Below, in pieces: positions 59,018 through 64,000 of a DNA stretch of 64,000 nt (positions within the stretch are counted from its first letter, which is position 1; every line of letters begins with the position of its first letter). The position numbers and the translations under genes are program-made. Source of the DNA: Echinarachnius parma (lineage: Eukaryota; Echinodermata; Echinoidea; Clypeasteroida; Echinarachniidae); NCBI GenBank assembly GCA_037951105.1, contig JBAMJV010012310.1:1-64000 (forward strand), given 5' to 3'. The notes under the pieces were generated by a model, which saw only the letters and a program-made list of their open reading frames with translations, searched no databases and had not been told where the DNA came from.

Positions 59018-59473
59018 TAGTAACGTTGTCAAATTACACAAACATTTCCTAAAACTCTAGTGTTTCTCACATACATCATTGTAATTGTATTACCAGTAGA
59101 AACATGGAGCAGGTTTCCATCTTTTTAGTTTCTATGTCGTTATGAAGATATTTATGATTTAAATGTTCGGTTTTGAAAGGATCTAGTGGATAATTATAAC
59201 TGTGTACAAAGTAAGAGCAATGAGTAAGCAAACACCACTTTGTATTTCGCTAATTACTCGGTCATATGACATTCATGTAATATGTAATGTTCACACATCT
59301 CTTAGTGAACCTAATGTTAGGGGGTCTGATATTATCAGATCACACACATATACATTTCATCAACCATTCATCATTTTTTCAGCAAAGTTATTGGATCTCT
59401 TTAAACACATTTGTTTGTTTTATTTCCTTTTCTGTTCCATACCCTTTTAAAAATTTAATCAAAGCTAAGTTAC

Positions 59474-59595
59474 CTCTGACACTCTCCTCATCTTGAAGAG
59501 ACCACGTCTCACCACTTGTCTGTCCAACATCAATTGTAATATCACCTGTGTGTGACGTATCGATTCCATCCGTCGGTACTTCATTTGTGTAAAAT
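59474..59595 (-). CDS. ROCO exon b: Roc switch I
   Basis: Acceptor CCACTAG, donor GAG|GTAACT. Read after the two bases left by exon a, it gives TGQTFYTNEVPTDGID at the junction. This is the usual Roc layout: P-loop helix, then the switch I threonine in PTDGI. The rest (DVGQTSGETWSLQDEESVR) is an acidic insert with no recognised motif. It ends with one base that completes a Glu codon in the next exon. The downstream intron is 14.9 kb and contains the whole upstream copy of the tandem duplication. Confidence 0.88.
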
Positions 59596-60832
59596 CTAGT
59601 GGGTAGAGAGCGTATTTGTATTATATATTTGATTAGTACATGCTATTTGCACAATTTTGTATTCAATTTTATCGTATTAATATAAAATTGTATATAGATT
59701 TTAATAGGCCTTTATGAACTTCTTAATTAATACTTTATAGCTATGCAATAATAAAACATTGTATGCAAATGAATATAATGTGCTACTGTCGGGCATTCGC
59801 ATCAATTTGTATTATTTTGTTATTTACAATACTATTGTAGGAAATAATGTAATGTATACAATGTGTCTGAAAAGAAGTATTACAGTTGGACAAAAATTGT
59901 TTAAGGTATAAAGGTAATTTTAAACAATATTCATATTTGGTGACACATTAATTAGAAAATTTACCAAGTTCCTGATGGTTTTTATTCCAGCTCAATCGGA
60001 TTAGTCAGTCGTGAAATATGATCAATTGTTTGCAGTACACAGAAATCCACTTTTGGCCGATTTACGTTAGCTGTGGATTATATGACTTCGCTAAACTTAA
60101 TTATCATCAGCAAAAAAGTGGAAAACGTATCATGTAATCACTCATTGGCCTTAATATGATAACAAAATTGAGGCATTACCTAGTTTGCATTCCAAATAAT
60201 GTCACACCTTTTGTTAAATTAACTGAAGCTTGACAAAATCCTCAACCAATCCTATACTACATAAGTTTTTTTTTAATGTGTGTTATTGTAATGCTTGCCT
60301 TGAGTGCACCTCAACATCAGTTCAACATTAAAGAAAGAATATTTACGGTCTTGAGATGCAAACACAAAGCCAAACAAATGATTTCAATCGATTCCAGTAA
60401 CAGTTTCCAGATAAAAGACTTTATTTTGGTGACACAATTAGGAACTGCCCGAAGTGCTAGGAATCTGAGGCAATCGAAATCATAAGGCAATGTCAATTTG
60501 AACGCACTCTATCCAGAATCTGTCACAAATTCGAGATCTGCCGAAGGGAAATGGATAGAGTGAGGTGCATCAGAATTGTTTTCCTGACTGTACCATCCCT
60601 TTGAGACACACGGTATACTGTACGTACATTAGATTATAGAAAATTGGCCAAACCTGTTTGGAATAATACGATAGTGCAATAGGGATTTGTTTGTATAAAT
60701 CTTAATGATGTTTCGTTTTAAATTGCTGTAGTAAAATTAAAAGGTTTTACATAGGTTTTACATGCATCAATTAGAAGACTCCCCTTCTACTGACCACACC
60801 ACACATTCGATAAAACTGCAAAGGTTACGTAC
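59596..60832. other. Intron between exons a and b
   Basis: 1237 bp, AT-rich. I see no repeat family or gene in it. Confidence 0.6.
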
Positions 60833-60995
60833 GTCTGTCCAGTAAGTGACCTCTTCAGGCTTGTCTTCCCAACCCTCTCCTGTCCCACAATCATCAATCG
60901 AGTGCGGAAAACGCGTGTCCTTCCTTCTTGAATGGCTTTAATGTAAGCCTCCTTTGCTTTTGGTCCTCTTGCAAGAATTTCCAGAGGAGCTTCAT
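60833..60995 (-). CDS. ROCO exon a: LRR-Roc linker and P-loop
   Basis: Encodes the linker (EAPLEILARGPKAKEAY) followed by the first Roc strand and the Walker A/G1 motif GQERVGKTS, which binds the nucleotide phosphates. The exon enters with two bases completing a codon. It ends with two bases (AC) before the donor GTACGTAACC. The acceptor is TTTGTCAG. The linker resembles the segment that joins leucine-rich repeats to Roc in LRRK and MFHAS1 proteins, so LRR exons are expected upstream. I found none between 61 and 64 kb. Confidence 0.9.
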
Positions 60996-61155
60996 CTGAC
61001 AAAGTAATGTAAACAATAAATAAGATTGCAGTACGATAATGAGTAGTATTAATATGCCCGGTGATTAGGAACGTAAGTTCACATCCACACAATCATACTG
61101 ACAATACTCCCATTCCCGGGGAGCATACCAGTCGCGAGCAAATTTACAGACCAAT

Positions 61156-61650
61156 TTAAAGGGATAGTTGATTTTTGGTAAAGAGAGTACAGTTTTGGAC
61201 AAACTAAATTTCAGTAACCAAAGCCTGCACCATTACATTACAAACTCATAGTTTTAACTCCACCATGCTCGAAATGAATATAAAATTACAAACGACTAAG
61301 TAAAAAGCCTATTATCATTCAAAAAGAGCTGTTAAAGCTTAAGAGGGCGCTCTCTAAAACCTCATTGGTTTCAACCATTTAAAATAAAATATTGTGCATG
61401 TGATGTTTTGTTTAAATAGTGATTAGATAGAGAAATAATCAATAACAATTGGAAACCTCATTTGTAATTTTTTGAAAAGAGGAAGCATTACAAACAAAAT
61501 TAACGGCTGGTTCAAAATTAGCGAATATTTGTGGGGCCCCACAATTATTACAAATGGTTATGTTTATGGATATTTCAGCCGTTTCTGAATTTGACATCTC
61601 ACAAAAAATTATCGTGTGTAGCGCCCGCTATACCAAAAATATCCATTTAA
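61156..61650. mobile_element. Family-A MITE (copy 5)
   Basis: TTAAAGGGATAGTTGATTTT at the left and a degenerate ACCAAAAATATCCATTTAA at the right. Its right TTAA is also the left TTAA of the next element. Confidence 0.75.
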
Positions 61651-62593
61651 AGGGACTAAGTAACATTGTCCAAATCCTCAAAATACAATGGAATTTTAGC
61701 GGTTCCCTCATACCTTGTTATATTCGTATTAAAGGGGTATTCCGGGCCTGATAAAACCATTCGTTATTTGAATAAGCAGAATAAGAGGCATAATTGGTGA
61801 AAATTTGATCAAAATCAGACAAGAAACACGGGAGTTATACCTATTTGAACATCATGTAGTAATGAGCGATCGTTTCAAAATTGCCGCCATATGCAACATC
61901 ATTGACGAGCAACTCGCCATGGCTTTAGTACATGAAAATACACTTATTTCTCATTTTCGTTGCTAAAAATAAAATTTTCTCTGCTTGTTTTTACGAATTC
62001 ATAGAAGAATATCGATGGGCCAACCTCTTTGGAATGTGTAAGCTCATAAAGTTGCTTTGTTATTAAGAAAATTTAAATTTTGTAAAATTTCCATGTAGAA
62101 GTAAAAATGGCTGCAGCTCGCAAGTGACGTCACGATCGATAGCAATTGCGAACGATACTAAAAATCGGAGCAAAGTTCAACCTGTCATAACTTTTTTATT
62201 GCTCTACCGTTTTGGCTCAGATTTTCGATCATGATTCTTCATATTCACTTCATTCTATAGCAAACATCACATTTCTGGGGTGGAATTCCCCTTTAACAAT
62301 AAAATCATGGGACAGGTTTCGGTTTTTCAAATTTCCCTTTAAAAAGATATTTACGATTGAAGTGTTTAGATGTTTAATAATCCAACGGATCGCGAACACC
62401 GTGTACAACGTGAGTGCAATGAGTTTGTGAACATCACTGTGCATCTTTGCTCATTACTCTCGGCCATATAACGTCCATTTGACTTGAAATCTTCTCACAA
62501 TAACATGTGGACATATCAGATAACAACAATATACATTGTATCAACCATTCATCACTTTTTGCACATGTCAACAAAGTTACTAGATCCCTTTAA
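61647..62593. mobile_element. Family-C MITE with nested TTAA element
   Basis: The ends are AAAGGGACTAAGTAACATTG and the complement of AAAGGGATCTAGTAACTTTG, with TTAA on both sides. It is interrupted by the element at 61729-62296. Confidence 0.8.
61729..62296. mobile_element. Nested TTAA MITE
   Basis: TTAAAGGGGTATTCCGGGCC at the left, GGGGTGGAATTCCCCTTTAA at the right. The 24.1-kb family-C copy keeps the uninterrupted site (CGTATTAACAATAAAA in the same orientation), proving TTAA duplication on insertion. Confidence 0.8.
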
Positions 62594-62599
62594 TACCCA

Positions 62600-62720
62600 A
62601 TCCCATTTATGATCCTGAGCTAGGAGCAGCAATCTCAATTTAATTAAATACAGGGGTATCGAAGCCAGGACCCTAATGAGAAGTCATACGCCCATACCAT
62701 CATGCCACGACACATCCTTT
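62600..62720 (-). mobile_element. tRNA-derived SINE fragment
   Basis: The minus strand has a box A-like TGGCATGATGGT (62707-62696) and a box B-like GGCTTCGATACC (62666-62655) at tRNA spacing, inside GTGTCGTGGCATGATGG. It is followed by a short AT-rich tail. The family is different from the 26-kb array. Confidence 0.5.
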
Positions 62721-63158
62721 ATAAACGCCACATTAACTATTCCACTCCTTTTGGTGATTCAACAGGGAAAGGAAAATAAAGTGAAAATCAATTCGGTAAA
62801 CTACTCTTCTTTTGTTTTTATTCGGTAAATGTAGTTTTGGTATTAATTTCTAGCACGTGTACATTGGCATTGGCGAATATAAATCCTTGTTTGGTGGACT
62901 TGTATGTCGATAGTCAATTCACTGTTATTATGTTGCCTTCACATGCATTCATGTTGGGCAATTTTAAATTCACGATGTACAATACTTCTAGTCTACTCAA
63001 AACCATTATAGACATACATAATAATATATACCGGGAGCTGGCATCGGTAGCAAGATGTTGAAGTGGAGAAAATGAAGAAAAAAAAGGATGAAAAATAGGG
63101 AAAACTTGCTACCTACTGATAAAATGGCATTGGCGTCGATCCAGTTGGGATAAAATGC

Positions 63159-63720
63159 TTAAATGGTGACTAAATAAAAAATAAAAAACGCTTTGGTTGA
63201 TCTATGATAATGAATACATCACATATCTGTTGACTATTTAATGTACATTTTTGTCATATTTTTTATATTAATTTTTCTATTTATTTTTTCTACCTGCTCA
63301 GCTTCACCCCTGAAAAACCCTGCCAGAAGCTATTGTTTTGACTTCTCTGACCTCACAATACCATTCCATCAGTCAGCTAGATGAACAAAAGACATTGGTA
63401 TGTCAACTTACCACCAGTTTTAAGCTGTTTACAATAGTATTGTAAGCTTTATACAATGCCCACTCACCATGAAAAGAAGGTTTCAATGAAATACGGTACT
63501 CAGTGGGTGAGAACATATCTTTTGTAAATGTTTATCTAGCTGATCGGTGGTTGAATGGTATTGTGATGTCAGAGAAGTCATCTGTATAGGGTTTTGTTAG
63601 GGGTGGATCTTAGCAGGTAAAATAAAAATAATAGAACAAATAATATTGAAAATATGGCAGAAATGTACATGAAATAGTCAACCAAAGTGTTTTTATTTTT
63701 TTTATTTAGTCACCCTTTAA
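63159..63720. mobile_element. Foldback MITE, TTAA-flanked
   Basis: The ends are TTAAATGGTGACTAAATAAA and the complement of TTAAAGGGTGACTAAATAAA. Long inverted arms include CACAATACCATTCxxxC and CAGAGAAGTCA. About 562 bp, no coding sequence. Confidence 0.75.
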
Positions 63721-64000
63721 TATATAGAGCGCAATTCATTTTTACTAACCATGCATATAGCGTAATCTATTTTAACTTTTCCAGTAAATGTACAAATTAT
63801 ATATTATTAATAGATAACATGCATATTTGTTTCTAATCAACAGTCATATAAACCCGTTGAGTAAGCAAATACATTTAATGTAATGCACATGAATACGTAA
63901 ACAAACATGCCAATAATGCTTATTTGATGTCACTAACAATAGCATAATTATGTATACTTGATGAACTAAAGGTAAAGCAAGTATCCTCCGTCCTAAGGTT

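Larger units (their letters stand above)
51865..59360. repeat. Tandem segmental duplication, copy 2
   Basis: About 7.50 kb. The junction with copy 1 has a 3-bp overlap (CAT). It carries a 48-bp segment at about 52459-52506 that copy 1 lacks, and lacks a 16-bp stretch present near 44695 in copy 1. After 59360 the sequence continues into unique DNA (CAACCATTCATC). Confidence 0.93.
474..60995 (-). other. ROCO-family (Roc-COR) GTPase gene, partial, 11 exons
   Basis: This is the span of one spliced minus-strand gene. Exons in transcript order: 60995-60833, 59595-59474, 44574-44396, 41786-41694, 26680-26555, 22523-22410, 18836-18699, 18470-18261, 18049-17737, 1037-889, 551-474. They total 1685 nt, or 561 codons after two leading bases. 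All junctions have AG acceptors and GT donors and matching phases. The product carries G1 (GQERVGKTS), switch I (PTDGID), G3 (DFAGQ) and a G4-like GTHRD, then a COR domain. Known ROCO proteins (LRRK, MFHAS1 type) use Roc-COR as a GTP-regulated dimerising switch in the cytosol. Intron sizes run from 211 bp to 16.7 kb. Five-prime exons above 61 kb and exons after COR are missing, so the exact subfamily and effector domain are unknown. An MFHAS1-like identity is my inference from the DFAGQE-TTHQ region. Confidence 0.88.

Noticed and set aside
62837..63061. Possible 5' ROCO or LRR exon near 62.9 kb
   Set aside because: The open frame is on the plus strand and has no LRR pattern; the minus strand offers nothing LRR-like.

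Overview
The window looks like intronic DNA from a metazoan, most likely a marine invertebrate. It is AT-rich, the introns are very long with consensus splice sites, and it is packed with LTR retrotransposons, small inverted-repeat elements (MITEs) and tRNA-derived repeats. I cannot name the species. An echinoderm, amphioxus-like animal or mollusc would all fit.

One host gene accounts for essentially all the real coding sequence. It is a ROCO-family (Roc-COR) GTPase on the minus strand, whose exons run from about 61.0 kb down to 0.47 kb. I could assemble eleven exons by hand. Every junction has AG/GT splice sites and every reading-frame phase matches. They encode 561 complete codons: the end of a leader/LRR linker, the Roc GTPase domain (P-loop, switch I, DFAGQ, THRD) and the COR domain. 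The gene is open at both ends: the 5' part (probably leucine-rich repeats) and everything after COR are outside the window.

Most other features lie in its introns. At 5.35-10.22 kb there is an intact, apparently very young Mag/SURL-like Ty3/gypsy element on the plus strand, with identical LTRs. At 31.76-41.64 kb there is a second, larger Ty3/gypsy element on the minus strand, with 1.9-kb LTRs, a tRNA-Ser primer site and a frameshifted gag; its 5' LTR ends 51 bp from an exon. At 20.2-21.9 kb lies a solo LTR. Between them are MITEs with TTAA, TA, 5-bp or 8-bp target duplications, several nested in one another, plus a tandem tRNA-headed repeat at 25.8-26.5 kb flanked by a 13-bp direct repeat, a 1.4-kb foldback and a perfect 338-bp palindrome.

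From 44.4 to 59.4 kb the window holds a tandem duplication of about 7.45 kb. One breakpoint falls inside a Roc exon, so the upstream copy of that exon is truncated and runs into a stop codon at the junction. Divergence between the two copies is uneven along their length. Nearly all remaining short open reading frames are chance frames in repeats.
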